From an uncultured Collinsella sp. (lineage in GTDB: Bacteria; Actinomycetota; Coriobacteriia; Coriobacteriales; Coriobacteriaceae), in contig CATYLC010000006.1 of the NCBI GenBank assembly GCA_958408685.1, positions 29,311 through 93,310 of the forward strand: a DNA stretch of 64,000 nt, given 5' to 3'. Of the stretch, positions 34,510-43,223 are shown in pieces; position 1 is the first letter of the stretch; each line of letters begins with the position of its first letter. The notes below the pieces were generated by a model. It saw nothing but the letters and a program-made list of their open reading frames with translations. It did not search any database and was not told the origin of the DNA. The translations under genes and the position numbers were made by a program.

Positions 34510-34826
34510 TTATTGGTAGGGGTGGCGCCTGCCATACATTGAACGAGGCACTTCTTCACGGTTTCAACACGCATAGCCGGGTCTCCCTAATAGGGGAGCC
34601 CGGCTTTTCTATTTTGGTAAAAACGGCAGGTAAAAGCTGATTTCCAGGAGAAAAACTAGCTTTGCCGTCGCCCTCCCATAGCGCACTTTGCCACGGAAAA
34701 GTGCGAGACTTCGGTATGCGGTATCAAGCAATCGTTATTCGGGTCTTTAGGAATCCGCGTGATTAAATGCACGGCAATGGGTACATAGCCAGTACAGTAA
34801 GTCCCCGAGGCAGATTGGAGCCACGT
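34510..34826 (+). other. Intergenic region before hpf
   Basis: It contains the terminator of the lipoprotein gene (34574-34610). ACGGCA (34623-34628) pairs with TGCCGT (34663-34668) and AAAGCT with AGCTTT in an overlapping inverted repeat, and GCGCACTTT-N6-AAAAGTGCG gives another hairpin. No gene is seen in the remainder. Confidence 0.5.
34574..34610 (+). terminator. Intrinsic terminator after the lipoprotein gene
   Basis: AGCCGGGTCTCCC pairs with GGGGAGCCCGGCT around TAATA, followed by TTTCTATTTT. Confidence 0.85.
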
Positions 34827-35411
34827 ATGGATATCAAGGTTTCTGGACGCAAGACGACGGTAACCGATGCTCTGCGTGCGCATGTGGATGAGAAGATCGG
34901 CGAGGCGCTCAAGGTTTTCGATATCGAGCCCATGACGGTCGACGTTGTACTTCGCTATGAGAAGAACCCCTCGAACCCCAACCCGGCGATCGTCGAGGTT
35001 ACGGTTCGTGCCCGCGGTTCGGTGATTCGCGTTGCCGAGCACGGTGCAGATATGTACGCCGCCATCGATCTCTCCGCCGATAAGGTCACCCGCCAGCTGC
35101 GCAAGTTCAAGACCAAGGTCGTGGACAACCGCCAGGGCGGTGCCAGCGCAGCGGATGTCGCGCCGGTCGAGCGCGTCGAGGATCTGGCCGACCTGCTGCT
35201 GCCCGAGGAGGAGGACGACCTGCTCGTCCGCGAGAAGGTCATCGATGTCACCCCGATGACTGAGGAGCAGGCGCTGGTGCAGACCGATCTGCTGGGCCAC
35301 GACTTCTACGTGTTCGAGAACGCGACGACTGGCCTTATCAATGTGGTGTATCACCGTAAGAATGGTGGATATGGCATCATCAAGCCCCGCATCGAAACAC
35401 TTGACGAGTAA
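34827..35411 (+). CDS. hpf: Ribosome hibernation promoting factor, long form
   Basis: A 194-residue long HPF. The N-terminal RaiA/YfiA domain (1-100) has MDIKVSGRKTTVTDALRAHVDEKIGEAL; the C-terminal dimerisation domain (about 135-194) has KVIDVTPMTEEQALVQTDLLGHDFYVFENA and ends NVVYHRKNGGYGIIKP. It dimerises 70S ribosomes into inactive 100S particles in slow growth. ATG 34827 has TTGGAG 6 bases upstream. Monocistronic. Confidence 0.96.
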   Translation: MDIKVSGRKTTVTDALRAHVDEKIGEALKVFDIEPMTVDVVLRYEKNPSNPNPAIVEVTVRARGSVIRVAEHGADMYAAIDLSADKVTRQLRKFKTKVVDNRQGGASAADVAPVERVEDLADLLLPEEEDDLLVREKVIDVTPMTEEQALVQTDLLGHDFYVFENATTGLINVVYHRKNGGYGIIKPRIETLDE

Positions 35412-35440
35412 AATACGTTAACTTGCATGAGTTAACGGCC

Positions 35441-35473
35441 GGCGGCCATCCCATGCGGATGGCCGCCTTTTTA
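35441..35473 (+). terminator. Intrinsic terminator after hpf
   Basis: GGCGGCCATC / GATGGCCGCC with a 7-base loop and TTTTT. The next gene's ribosome site begins 4 bases later. Confidence 0.88.
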
Positions 35474-35490
35474 CGTAAGGAGTCGCTTTG

Positions 35491-36444
35491 ATGGACAAGG
35501 CCGCATCCGCCGGTCATTCGGACCGTTGCCGCATCGTCGTCGATACCTGCTGCGACTTTAGCCCCGAGGTCGCCGCGAACCTCGATGTCGATATCTTGGG
35601 CTTCCCCTTCATTATCGATGGCGAGGAGCGCACGGATGACATCTGGTCGAGCATCACACCCAAGGAGTTCTACGACCGCATGCGCGCCGGCGCTCGCGTG
35701 TCTACCTCCGCCGTGTCGCTCGGTCGCTATATCGAGTTCTTTACCGAGTGCGCCAAAGAGGGCACACCCACGGTCTACCTGTGCTTTACCTCGGCGCTGT
35801 CGTCGAGCTACAACTCCGCGTGCCAGGCGGCAGATGCCGTGCGCGCCGAGTATCCCAACTTCGAGCTCTACGTGGTCGACAACGCTCTGCCCTGCGCGAC
35901 CGGCGCGCTCTTGGCGCTCGAGGCCGTGCGCCAGCGTTCGGCGGGACTGACCGCCAAGCAGCTGGTCGATTGGGCAAACGAGGCAAAGACCTACGTCCAC
36001 GGCTACTTTACGCTCGAGAGCTTCGACGCGCTGGCTGCCGGCGGCCGCATTCCGCCCGCGGCGGCGCAGCTCACGGCAAAGCTCGATGTCAAGCCCGAGC
36101 TCTCCTACGACCTGGCCGGCTCGCTGTCGCTGATCGGCGTCAACCGCGGCCGCAAGAAGGCGCTCAAGTCCATCCTCAAGTCGTTCCGCGAGAACTACGT
36201 GCCCGATCGCACCATGCCCATCGCCATCATGACGGCCGATGCCGAAAAGGATGGTGACTGGCTCGAAGCCGCCATCCGCAAGGAGGAGGGTTGCGCCGAC
36301 GTCACGATCATTCGCGGCTCCGTGGGTCCCACCATCGGCTCGCACGTGGGCCCCGGCATGGTGGGCTGCGCGTTTTGGGGTAAGAACCGCGCCGACAAGG
36401 CGTCGCTTTCCGACCGTATCGCCCGCCGCGTGCGCGGTCAGTAG
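35491..36444 (+). CDS. DegV-family fatty-acid-binding protein
   Basis: A 317-residue two-domain DegV protein. It has RIVVDTCCDFSPEVA at the N-terminus, the STSAVSLGRYIEFF and FTSALSSSYNSA segments that hold the fatty-acid carboxylate, and GGRIPPAAA with GRKKALKSIL in the C-terminal half. Some DegV proteins (FakB) present fatty acids to FakA kinase; no fakA gene is nearby. ATG 35491 has AAGGA 9 bases upstream; a TTG directly before it is less likely. Confidence 0.92.
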   Translation: MDKAASAGHSDRCRIVVDTCCDFSPEVAANLDVDILGFPFIIDGEERTDDIWSSITPKEFYDRMRAGARVSTSAVSLGRYIEFFTECAKEGTPTVYLCFTSALSSSYNSACQAADAVRAEYPNFELYVVDNALPCATGALLALEAVRQRSAGLTAKQLVDWANEAKTYVHGYFTLESFDALAAGGRIPPAAAQLTAKLDVKPELSYDLAGSLSLIGVNRGRKKALKSILKSFRENYVPDRTMPIAIMTADAEKDGDWLEAAIRKEEGCADVTIIRGSVGPTIGSHVGPGMVGCAFWGKNRADKASLSDRIARRVRGQ

Positions 36445-36542
36445 GCAAGCGCTGCGTCCGTAATCGCCCTCGACTCACAGCCCAAACGCTGGCACCGAGT
36501 ATTCAACCTGGTAACAACACCCAACCCAAAAGGAAAGGTTTC

Positions 36543-37622
36543 ATGGCAAACAAGCTCTCCGTCGCATTCATCGGCACCGGAATCATGGGTGCCCCCATCG
36601 CCGGCCACATTCTGGACGCCGGCTATCCCGTCACGGTCAACAACCGCACCAAGTCCAAGGCGGCGGCGCTTATCGAGCGCGGCGCCGTCTGGGCAGATAC
36701 GCCGGCCGATGCCGTGGCTAACGCCGATGTCGTCTTTACCATGGTGGGCTATCCCTCCGAGGTCGAGGAGCTCTATCTGGCGGGCGACGGCCTACTCGCG
36801 TGCACCAAGCCGGGCGCGGTCTTGATCGACCTCACCACGAGCTCGCCCGAGCTCGCCCGTGACATTGCCGAGGCCGCCCAGGTTTCTGGTCGCATGGCGT
36901 TTGACTGCCCCGTCACCGGCGGCGAGTCGGGCGCTATCGCCGGTACGCTCACGGCTATCGTGGGCGCTACCGAGAACGACATCGCGCCGGTCCGCGACAT
37001 CCTTGCCACCTTTGCGGCCAACATCTGCTGCTTCGACGGCGCCGGCAAGGGCCAGGCTGCCAAGCTCGCCAACCAGGTGTCGCTGGGCGCCTGCATGGTC
37101 GGCATGGCAGACGCCATGGCATTTGCCGAGCTGAGCGGCCTTGACCTGGAGAAGACCCGCCAGATGATCCTGGGCGGTACCGGCAAGTCCGGCGCCATGG
37201 AGAGCCTGGCTCCCAAGGCGCTCGACGGCGACTACAAGCCCGGCTTTATGGTCGAGCACTTCATTAAGGACCTGCGTCTGGCGCTCGCCTACGCCGACGA
37301 CCGCGAGCTCGCGCTGCCCGGCGCCGACGTGGCCTTTACGCTCTATGACATGCTCGACGCCATCGGTGGCGCCAAGCTGGGCACCCAGGCCATCACGGTC
37401 CTCTACAAGGAGGAGGCCGACGCCATCGCCGCCGGTCTGGACTGGTCGCAGTATCGTCCCGAGGAGCACGGTGCTCGCGAGGAGGGCTGTGGTTGCGGCG
37501 AGCATGGCGACGATCACGAGTGCGGTTGTGGCCATCACCACGACGAGGACCACGAGTGCTGCGGCGGCCACGGCCATGATGATGGCCACGAGTGCTGCTG
37601 TGGCCACCATCACGGGGAGTAG
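36543..37622 (+). CDS. Beta-hydroxyacid dehydrogenase (HIBADH family) with a Cys/His-rich C-terminal tail
   Basis: A 359-residue oxidoreductase. The Rossmann domain begins VAFIGTGIMGAPIAGHILDAG; the substrate site has DCPVTGGESGA; the catalytic Lys is in GKGQAAKLANQ. These are standard for 3-hydroxyisobutyrate / tartronate-semialdehyde type reductases, which end at about 295-300. Here a 50-residue tail (about 310-359) carries 12 His and 9 Cys in repeated HECxCGHHH-like units, very likely a metal-binding segment. The usual substrate cannot be read from sequence. It leads a run of four same-strand genes, with AAAGGAAAGG before the ATG. Confidence 0.9.
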   Translation: MANKLSVAFIGTGIMGAPIAGHILDAGYPVTVNNRTKSKAAALIERGAVWADTPADAVANADVVFTMVGYPSEVEELYLAGDGLLACTKPGAVLIDLTTSSPELARDIAEAAQVSGRMAFDCPVTGGESGAIAGTLTAIVGATENDIAPVRDILATFAANICCFDGAGKGQAAKLANQVSLGACMVGMADAMAFAELSGLDLEKTRQMILGGTGKSGAMESLAPKALDGDYKPGFMVEHFIKDLRLALAYADDRELALPGADVAFTLYDMLDAIGGAKLGTQAITVLYKEEADAIAAGLDWSQYRPEEHGAREEGCGCGEHGDDHECGCGHHHDEDHECCGGHGHDDGHECCCGHHHGE

Positions 37623-37627
37623 CGCCC

Positions 37628-38056
37628 ATGAGCTGGACGTTCGTGGTGCTTGCGCTGGTGCTCTTTCTCTTTGCGATTTACATCGGCTTTTTGTGCGGCC
37701 AGTGGGCGTGCGAAAAGCGCGTCATCACCAAGCGCGACTACTGGATTGCCAACTTTGCGGGAGCGGCGGCAGTCGTCCTGCTAACCTGGGTGTTTTCGCT
37801 GTTCCCGCTGGTGCAGTTTGCGCCGATCGGCTGGCTCGGCGGCTTTATCGCCGGCCTTAAGATGAGCTTTGGCGAGTCCGTCGGCCCGTGGCGCAAGCAC
37901 GACGAGGTCTTTAACGTCAACAAGGCACACCGCGCCGCCGCCGATGCGGGCGACGCCGAGGAGCGCCGCCGCGCGCGTCACAATGGTGCAGCCGACCGAC
38001 AGCTCATCTCGGTCACCGATGACAGCAAGGGTGCTGGCAAGCACGCTAAGAAATAG
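37628..38056 (+). CDS. Two-helix membrane protein of unknown function
   Basis: A 142-residue protein starting 5 bases after the dehydrogenase. Two hydrophobic helices (about 4-26 and 42-65) flank a basic loop (CEKRVITKRDYW), and a Gly-rich hydrophobic stretch follows. The cytosolic tail is polar and ends in basic residues. The spacing makes co-translation likely. I do not recognise the family. Confidence 0.75.
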   Translation: MSWTFVVLALVLFLFAIYIGFLCGQWACEKRVITKRDYWIANFAGAAAVVLLTWVFSLFPLVQFAPIGWLGGFIAGLKMSFGESVGPWRKHDEVFNVNKAHRAAADAGDAEERRRARHNGAADRQLISVTDDSKGAGKHAKK

Positions 38057-38071
38057 TAAGAAGAGGTAACT

Positions 38072-38770
38072 ATGGCAGAAAACAAGGAAGAACAGCTCAC
38101 CGATGAGGAGCTGGCACAGCTTCAGCTGGCAGAGGAGAACGAGAACGCCGTCGACCGTCTGGTCAAGGAGCTCGGCTGTCCCACGCGCCGCATCCGCCAG
38201 TTTGCCGCCCGCGTGCTGCATCTGCTTGCCGAGCGCGATCCCCAGCGCGTCGTGTCCTGCGTGCCCGCGCTGATCGAGGCGCTCGACCGCCCCGAGGCGC
38301 AGACCCGCTGGGAGGCCCTCGATGCCCTGGCGGCGCTCGCCACCACCTGCCCCGAGCAGCTGGGCGATGCCTTCGAGGGTGCCGAGACCGCGCTGTTCGA
38401 CGAGATTTCCTCTACGCTGCGCTACGCCGCCTTCCGCCTGCTGTGCGTGTGGGGAGCCACGGGCGTCGAGCGTTCGCGCGAGGCTTGGCCTATCCTGGAC
38501 GAGGCCATCCAGTGCTACCACGGCGACCTTGAGTATCGCGATATGCTCGGTTGCTTGTACGAGTTTGGCCAGGGCGAGATCGACGCCGAGGTCGCCGAGA
38601 AGCTCGCGCTGCGCCTTAAGTTCGACGCCGAGAACGGCAAGGGCAGCTATCTCAAGGCCCGTTCGAGCGAGATTTGCGAAATGCTTGTTAAACGTTTTGG
38701 CCTGGATCTCTCCAAAAAGAAGAAGCGTGCTAGCGTTAAAAAATCCGAGGCCGCCGAAGACGAGGAGTAA
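38072..38770 (+). CDS. HEAT-repeat-like helical protein
   Basis: A 232-residue soluble protein. After an acidic N-terminus, residues about 25-130 read as successive helical pairs with HEAT-like spacing (RRIRQFAARVLHLLAERD, ALIEALDRPEAQTRWEALDALAAL). The end is a basic then acidic tail (KKKKRASVKKSEAAEDEE). Such proteins act as adaptors; no partner can be named. It follows the membrane protein by 15 bases and precedes the isocitrate dehydrogenase gene by 6. Confidence 0.75.
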   Translation: MAENKEEQLTDEELAQLQLAEENENAVDRLVKELGCPTRRIRQFAARVLHLLAERDPQRVVSCVPALIEALDRPEAQTRWEALDALAALATTCPEQLGDAFEGAETALFDEISSTLRYAAFRLLCVWGATGVERSREAWPILDEAIQCYHGDLEYRDMLGCLYEFGQGEIDAEVAEKLALRLKFDAENGKGSYLKARSSEICEMLVKRFGLDLSKKKKRASVKKSEAAEDEE

Positions 38771-38776
38771 CAGATT

Positions 38777-39862
38777 ATGGCGCACGATGTAGTCCTGATT
38801 CCCGGTGACGGTATCGGTCCCGAGATTACGCAGGCCATGCGCCGCGTGGTCGAGGCAACCGGTGTCCAGATCAACTGGAACGTCCAGGAGGCCGGCGCCG
38901 GCGTCATGGACAAGTTTGGCACGCCGCTGCCCCAACATGTGCTTGATGCGGTCGCCGAGACCAAAGTTGCCATCAAGGGCCCCATCACCACGCCGGTCGG
39001 CACGGGCTTCCGCAGCGTCAACGTGGCCCTGCGCAAGCATTTCGACCTGTACGCCTGTGTGCGCCCTTGCCTGTCACAGCCGGGCGACGGCTCTCGTTTC
39101 CGCGATGTCGACCTGGTTATCGTGCGCGAGAACACCGAGGACCTCTACGCCGGCATCGAGTTCGATGAGGGCGCTGCCGAGGTCGAGGAGCTCTCGCAGC
39201 TCGTTGAGCGTTCGGGTCAAAAGACCTTCGCCGCCGATTCCGCAATCTCGATTAAGCCGATCTCTATCGCCAAGAGCCGCCGCATTGTGGAGTATGCCTT
39301 TGAGTATGCCCGCCGCTGCTGTCGCAAAAAGGTGTCGGCCGTGCACAAGGCCAACATCATGAAGGCGACCGACGGCCTGTTCCTGCGCGTGGCGCGCGAG
39401 GTGGCCGCCAACTATCCCGATATCGAGTTCAACGACAAGATTGTCGACGCCACCTGCATGGGTCTGGTCCAGAACCCCAATGACTTCGATGTCCTGGTGC
39501 TGCCCAACCTGTACGGCGACATCGTGAGCGACCTGTGCGCTGGCCTGGTGGGCGGCTTAGGTATGGCCCCCGGCTCCAACATCGGTGCCGACTGCGCCAT
39601 CTTCGAGGCAACGCACGGCTCCGCGCCCGATATCGCGGGCCAGGATATCGCCAACCCCACGGCCGAGATTCTGTCTGCGGCTATGATGCTCGATCACCTG
39701 GGCGAGAACGACGCGGCCAATCGCATTCGCGCCGCCGTTTCTACCACGCTCGACGAGGGTGAGCAGGTTACCGGCGACGTTCGTCGTGCCCAGACCGGCT
39801 CCGTTGAGGGCGCTGTGGGCACGCAGGCCTTTGCCGATGCCGTTATCGCGCATCTGGTCTAA
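38777..39862 (+). CDS. Isocitrate/isopropylmalate dehydrogenase family, probably NAD-dependent isocitrate dehydrogenase
   Basis: A 361-residue beta-decarboxylating dehydrogenase. Motifs are LIPGDGIGPEIT, the substrate loop TPVGTGFRSVNVALRK, RENTEDLYAGIE, the catalytic Lys in VHKANIMK, NLYGDIVSDL and FEATHGSAPDIAGQ. The length and the TPVGTGFRSVNV loop fit short NAD-linked isocitrate dehydrogenases rather than LeuB. It would make 2-oxoglutarate for glutamate supply. No other TCA or leucine gene is adjacent, so the substrate call is moderate. Confidence 0.88.
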   Translation: MAHDVVLIPGDGIGPEITQAMRRVVEATGVQINWNVQEAGAGVMDKFGTPLPQHVLDAVAETKVAIKGPITTPVGTGFRSVNVALRKHFDLYACVRPCLSQPGDGSRFRDVDLVIVRENTEDLYAGIEFDEGAAEVEELSQLVERSGQKTFAADSAISIKPISIAKSRRIVEYAFEYARRCCRKKVSAVHKANIMKATDGLFLRVAREVAANYPDIEFNDKIVDATCMGLVQNPNDFDVLVLPNLYGDIVSDLCAGLVGGLGMAPGSNIGADCAIFEATHGSAPDIAGQDIANPTAEILSAAMMLDHLGENDAANRIRAAVSTTLDEGEQVTGDVRRAQTGSVEGAVGTQAFADAVIAHLV

Positions 39863-39921
39863 GGTATGCACGCTGCAAACGCCTAAATAGTACTTAAGTG
39901 TTTGCGTATAACCTAAGAATC

Positions 39922-39955
39922 AATACGCCCGGCGCTCTGCCGGGCGTATTCTATT
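39922..39955 (+). terminator. Intrinsic terminator after the isocitrate dehydrogenase gene
   Basis: AATACGCCCGGC / GCCGGGCGTATT with loop GCTCT, then CTATT. The T-run is short. Confidence 0.75.
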
Positions 39956-39988
39956 GGGGACTATGTTTCCTAACAAGGAGTAACTGAT

Positions 39989-41074
39989 ATGGGTCTGATT
40001 CAAAAGAAGGACGAGAAGGACGAGATCGACGGCATCCAGATCATCGAGCGCGGCGAAGGCCCCGACGGTGATGAGGACGAAAAGATCGACCTGGTCGCCG
40101 GCACGTCTGCCGAACATATTGCCGCCGGCACGTCCGCCGAGGAGGAGGACGCTCGCCTGGAGGCAAAGATCGCCGCGGATGCAGCTGACGAGAACCTCAT
40201 GCCCGAGGAACAGGACGAGGACGACGACTCCGACGTGGACGACCACGCTTGCAAGCACAAGAAGACGATGATTGCCGCCTTTGTGGTCGCCGTCGTGATT
40301 GCTGCCGTGGTCGGCTTCTTTATCGGCAACGGTGGTTTTGGCGGCAAGGGCGTCGGCTCGGCGACCCTGTCCGAGGACCAGCTCGATTCGACCGTGGCAA
40401 GCTATAGCTACAACGGCAAGAAGAGCGACATCACCGCGCGTGAGGCCATCGAGAGCCAGTACAGCCTCGACACCGTCAAGGACGATGACGGCAACTACAC
40501 CGCTCCGTCTGCCGACGTTATCCTGTCCTACGTGCGCAACCAGATTCTGCTGGACGCTGCCGAGGACGAGGGCATCACCGTCTCTTCTAAGGAGATGAAG
40601 AAGTACGCCGAGGATTCCATCGGCACTTCGGACTACAAGACTATGGCCAAGCAGTACGGCGTGTCCAAGGACCAGGCCAAGCAGATCGTCCGTCAGTCCG
40701 CGACGCTGCAGAAGCTCTACAAGAAGAAGGTCGGCGACACCTCCGCAAGCATGCCGACCGCCCCGACTGAGCCTGCTGACGGCAACGAGGAGACCGCGAG
40801 CAAGGACTACGCCGACTACATCATCAACCTTGCCGGCGACGAGTGGGATAGCGAGAAGGGCACCTGGAAGGACGCCGATAGCACCTATGCCAAGGTCTTC
40901 GCTGACGATGCCTTTACGGCCGATAGCGCTACCTATAAGCAGGCCATGACCGCCTATTACACCGCCTACCAGCAGTATTCCTCGCAGGCCTCAGGCGCTA
41001 GCTCCAAGTGGACCGAGTATGCTAACGGCCTCTATGCCAAGGCCAACATCAGCATCTACGGCCTGTTTGCGTAA
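39989..41074 (+). CDS. Membrane-anchored SurA-N-like protein
   Basis: A 361-residue protein. An acidic cytosolic N-terminus of about 90 residues (EEQDEDDDSDVDD) precedes one membrane helix (about 92-112, AAFVVAVVIAAVVGFFIG). The outer domain resembles the SurA/PrsA chaperone N-terminal fold: AIESQYSLDTV, then VILSYVRNQILLDAAEDEGITVSSKEMKKYAED and a further helical part. No PPIase domain is visible. It may help fold exported proteins. ATG 39989 follows AAGGAG. Confidence 0.78.
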   Translation: MGLIQKKDEKDEIDGIQIIERGEGPDGDEDEKIDLVAGTSAEHIAAGTSAEEEDARLEAKIAADAADENLMPEEQDEDDDSDVDDHACKHKKTMIAAFVVAVVIAAVVGFFIGNGGFGGKGVGSATLSEDQLDSTVASYSYNGKKSDITAREAIESQYSLDTVKDDDGNYTAPSADVILSYVRNQILLDAAEDEGITVSSKEMKKYAEDSIGTSDYKTMAKQYGVSKDQAKQIVRQSATLQKLYKKKVGDTSASMPTAPTEPADGNEETASKDYADYIINLAGDEWDSEKGTWKDADSTYAKVFADDAFTADSATYKQAMTAYYTAYQQYSSQASGASSKWTEYANGLYAKANISIYGLFA

Positions 41075-41112
41075 AGAGTCGCACGGCTCATCGAGCATCT
41101 AGCCGATAGACA

Positions 41113-41158
41113 GCAAAATGCCCGCCAGTACGGAAGTCGTTCTGGCGGGCATTTTGCG
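41113..41158. terminator. Bidirectional terminator between convergent genes
   Basis: AAAATGCCCGCCAG pairs with CTGGCGGGCATTTT; an A-run on one side and a T-run on the other let it work in both directions. Confidence 0.85.
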
Positions 41159-41188
41159 TTGAGGGCGTGATTGGCGGCTTAATTATAG

Positions 41189-41428
41189 CTATTCATCTTT
41201 AAGTCCAAAAAGGTTATCGGCTTCATCGTCAGGAATATATTCCAGCACATCGCCCGGTTGGCAGTCGAGTGCCCGGCATATCGCGTCAAGAGTTGAAAAA
41301 CGTATGGCAGAAACCTTGCCCGTCTTAATGCGTGACATATTGACCTGGGAGATGCCCACACGTTCCGCAAGCTCTTTGGATGAGATCTTGCGTTCGGCGA
41401 GCATGCGGTCAAGCCGCAGAATAATCAT
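41189..41428 (-). CDS. XRE-type helix-turn-helix regulator
   Basis: A 79-residue single-domain DNA-binding protein of the YozG type. The HTH is ERKISSKELAERVGISQVNMSRIKTGK. It lies 9 bases after the DUF2975 membrane gene on the same strand, a pairing common in Firmicutes and Actinobacteria. It probably controls its own operon through the palindrome at 42100-42115. Confidence 0.93.
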   Translation of the reverse strand: MIILRLDRMLAERKISSKELAERVGISQVNMSRIKTGKVSAIRFSTLDAICRALDCQPGDVLEYIPDDEADNLFGLKDE

Positions 41429-41437
41429 GGATTCCCC

Positions 41438-42076
41438 CTAGAGCAACTCGTCATCTTGTTTTTGCAGGATATACCCGTAGCGGAAGATGCTGGCAATCAG
41501 GCAAATAATCAGGCCTGCAAAGAGCATGGAGGGCTCGAATAACTGGCCGACGAACGCATCCGTAAAGCTGCCGCCAAATCCTGAGAGTATCATTCCCGTG
41601 ATAACGGCACCAAGAAGCCTCACGGCAACGCCGCCGATAAGGAATAAATGTCCTACTCGACGAAGTGTCTGGTTACATTCAAGGTCAAATGGCCTGCCTT
41701 CCTTTTCAATGCTGAAGAAAAGCCTGCGCACGCTTATCGCGATGGTAAGCGCGAGACATGTCATCAAGAGGCTCCCTATGGCAGTGTGACCATCGTGTGC
41801 GACGAGCATAAGTGGGGCCTGCGCATCGGTACCGACGATAGCAAGGCACGGCCCTTCGCCGGCTTGAAGTTCTACGGATTGGAGACACGAGCCTTGGGAG
41901 AGGCCGGGCAATATGAGTAGAAGGTCAATCGCAATGACTGCGAGGAGCCCCAGAGCGAGCGCGGTGGTAATGCAGATCGTGGCCCATTTGCAGATGCGAG
42001 CGAGCTTCCTCAGTTTGGCTACCGTCTGTTCGCGGTTGATGGTTTCATTCGATATAGACGCGTTTCGATGGACCAT
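41438..42076 (-). CDS. DUF2975-type membrane protein
   Basis: A 212-residue protein with four hydrophobic helices, the first about residues 30-55, and a long outer loop between helices 1 and 2. It matches the general plan of DUF2975 proteins, which sit beside small XRE regulators such as the one 9 bases downstream. Start at 42076 is chosen for GGAGG 4 bases upstream; an in-frame Met at 42094 has no such site. Function is unknown. Confidence 0.82.
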   Translation of the reverse strand: MVHRNASISNETINREQTVAKLRKLARICKWATICITTALALGLLAVIAIDLLLILPGLSQGSCLQSVELQAGEGPCLAIVGTDAQAPLMLVAHDGHTAIGSLLMTCLALTIAISVRRLFFSIEKEGRPFDLECNQTLRRVGHLFLIGGVAVRLLGAVITGMILSGFGGSFTDAFVGQLFEPSMLFAGLIICLIASIFRYGYILQKQDDELL

Positions 42077-42099
42077 AACCCCTCCAACCGGCATTTTGG

Positions 42100-42115
42100 A
42101 TGATACTTGTATCAT
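42100..42115. promoter_or_regulatory. Candidate operator of the XRE-DUF2975 operon
   Basis: The perfect palindrome ATGATAC-TT-GTATCAT ends 24 bases upstream of the DUF2975 start and overlaps a likely minus-strand -10 box (TATGAT). Confidence 0.6.
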
Positions 42116-42306
42116 ATCAGAATTAACGATAAACGATAAATAATTACGGATACTGAGTAAGTAATGATTGAAAACGATTAGCGTGAGCTATTGGCTCATT
42201 TATGGATGCGGGAGTTTGACGCGCGGGGGATGAGGACAAATGCCCAAACTTCCCGTGATTGCGCAAACGCTCCATCGCGTTTCCCTAATTCATCTGGGAA
42301 AACAAC

Positions 42307-42320
42307 TGCAAACGATTGCA
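42307..42320. promoter_or_regulatory. LacI/CcpA-type (cre-like) site
   Basis: TGCAAACGATTGCA has a central CG and matches the cre pattern TGNAANCGNTNNCA. It may place the PTS operon under catabolite or LacI-family control. Confidence 0.45.
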
Positions 42321-42326
42321 AGTGAC

Positions 42327-42356
42327 CGGTGAACGGTCGAAAACTACCGTTCACCG
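42327..42356. promoter_or_regulatory. Palindrome with AACGGTCGA motif
   Basis: CGGTGAACGGT (42327-42337) and ACCGTTCACCG (42346-42356) are exact complements with an 8-base spacer. The half-site TGAACGGTCGA recurs at 42548-42558 (as TAAACGGTCGA) and 60145-60155. Confidence 0.5.
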
Positions 42357-42500
42357 ATAATCTCAAAACTGGTTCTAACTGGTATTAAGTCAAAAAGACC
42401 AATTCACATATCTTCACAATGACCTGCAATTTTTCTACACGCTATTTTTAGTCGCCCTGCGTTGTTTAGACACCGGGAAAGATCCGATCTTTTGCCAAAG

Positions 42501-42512
42501 CGTTTCGAAACG
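42501..42512. promoter_or_regulatory. Palindromic LacI-type site
   Basis: CGTTTCGAAACG is a perfect 12-base palindrome; CGGTTTCAAAACCG follows at once as a second imperfect site. Confidence 0.4.
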
Positions 42513-42650
42513 GTTTCAAAACCGCAGGTAGAAGTGTTAACGAGCGGTAAACGGTCGAAATATCACCGTGAGCGGTGCAAAAACGTTTTACTGTTTGAAT
42601 CAGCGAAAGCGACCTCTTCTGGGGTGATATAGTGACAACAACACGTCACG

Positions 42651-42662
42651 TGGTTACTACCA
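42651..42662. promoter_or_regulatory. Candidate operator of the AgaR/NagR-type regulator, PTS operon copy
   Basis: TGGT-TACT-ACCA matches the TGGT-N4-ACCA core of HutC-family NagR/DasR sites. The same TGGTTACTACCAG occurs upstream of the AgaS gene. Confidence 0.6.
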
Positions 42663-42779
42663 GTTTAGAAACCACTGGTCTTCAAAGAACGCTTTCTAAG
42701 AAGCTTTAAGGGCGAGCGCCCGCTGGCTTCCGAAAATCATCGGACTTAGATCGTACACACCTTCGGAAGGGAAATTTGA

Positions 42780-43223
42780 ATGGTTGGCTTTATTCTTACC
42801 GGTCATGGACAGTTCGCACCCGGCCTTGCAAGCGCTATCGCTATGGTTGCCGGTGACCAGCCCGCTTTTACTGTCGTTCCTTTTGAGGGCGACCAGGCTG
42901 CTTCCTACGGTGAGGATCTCCGCGCCGCTATTACCGCCATGCGCGAGGAGTGCGATGGCGTGCTCGTCTTTACCGACTTGCTCGGTGGTACCCCGTTCAA
43001 CCAGTCGATGATGATTGCCCAGGATGTCGACAACGTCGAGGTTCTGACTGGCACCAACCTTCCCATGGTTATTGAGCTTCTGTTCCTCCGCGGCAATGCC
43101 ACGCTCGCCGAGCTTGGCGAGCAGGCCGTGACCGTTGGCCAGACGGGCATCACCGCCCAGACGGTCGCATCCGTTGCCGGCTCCGAGGAAGAGGATATCT
43201 TCGGCGACGAGGACGGCATCTAA
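42780..43223 (+). CDS. PTS EIIA, mannose family
   Basis: A 147-residue EIIA of the mannose/fructose/sorbose superfamily. The phospho-histidine is H9 in ILTGHGQFAPG, and FTDLLGGTPFNQS is the second signature. It has an acidic C-terminal extension (SEEEDIFGDEDG). It phosphorylates the EIIB encoded two genes on. It heads the PTS operon and its stop overlaps the next start (TAATG). ATG 42780 follows GGAAGGG. Confidence 0.95.
   Translation: MVGFILTGHGQFAPGLASAIAMVAGDQPAFTVVPFEGDQAASYGEDLRAAITAMREECDGVLVFTDLLGGTPFNQSMMIAQDVDNVEVLTGTNLPMVIELLFLRGNATLAELGEQAVTVGQTGITAQTVASVAGSEEEDIFGDEDGI

Larger units (their letters stand above)
42077..42779 (+). promoter_or_regulatory. Long regulatory region upstream of the mannose-family PTS operon
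   Basis: This 703-base stretch is AT-richer than its surroundings and has no gene. It carries at least six candidate sites: ATGATACTTGTATCAT, TGCAAACGATTGCA, CGGTGAACGGT-N8-ACCGTTCACCG, CGTTTCGAAACG, CGGTAAACGGTCGA and TGGTTACTACCA, each listed separately or under findings. A -10-like TATAGT is at 42628-42633. CAAAACCGCAGGTAGA at about 42525 is shared with the element at 53835-53991. Confidence 0.6.

Noticed and set aside
42077..42779. CRISPR array in the repeat-rich gap
   Set aside because: The repeats are palindromes of different sequence at irregular spacing, without equal-length spacers or cas genes.
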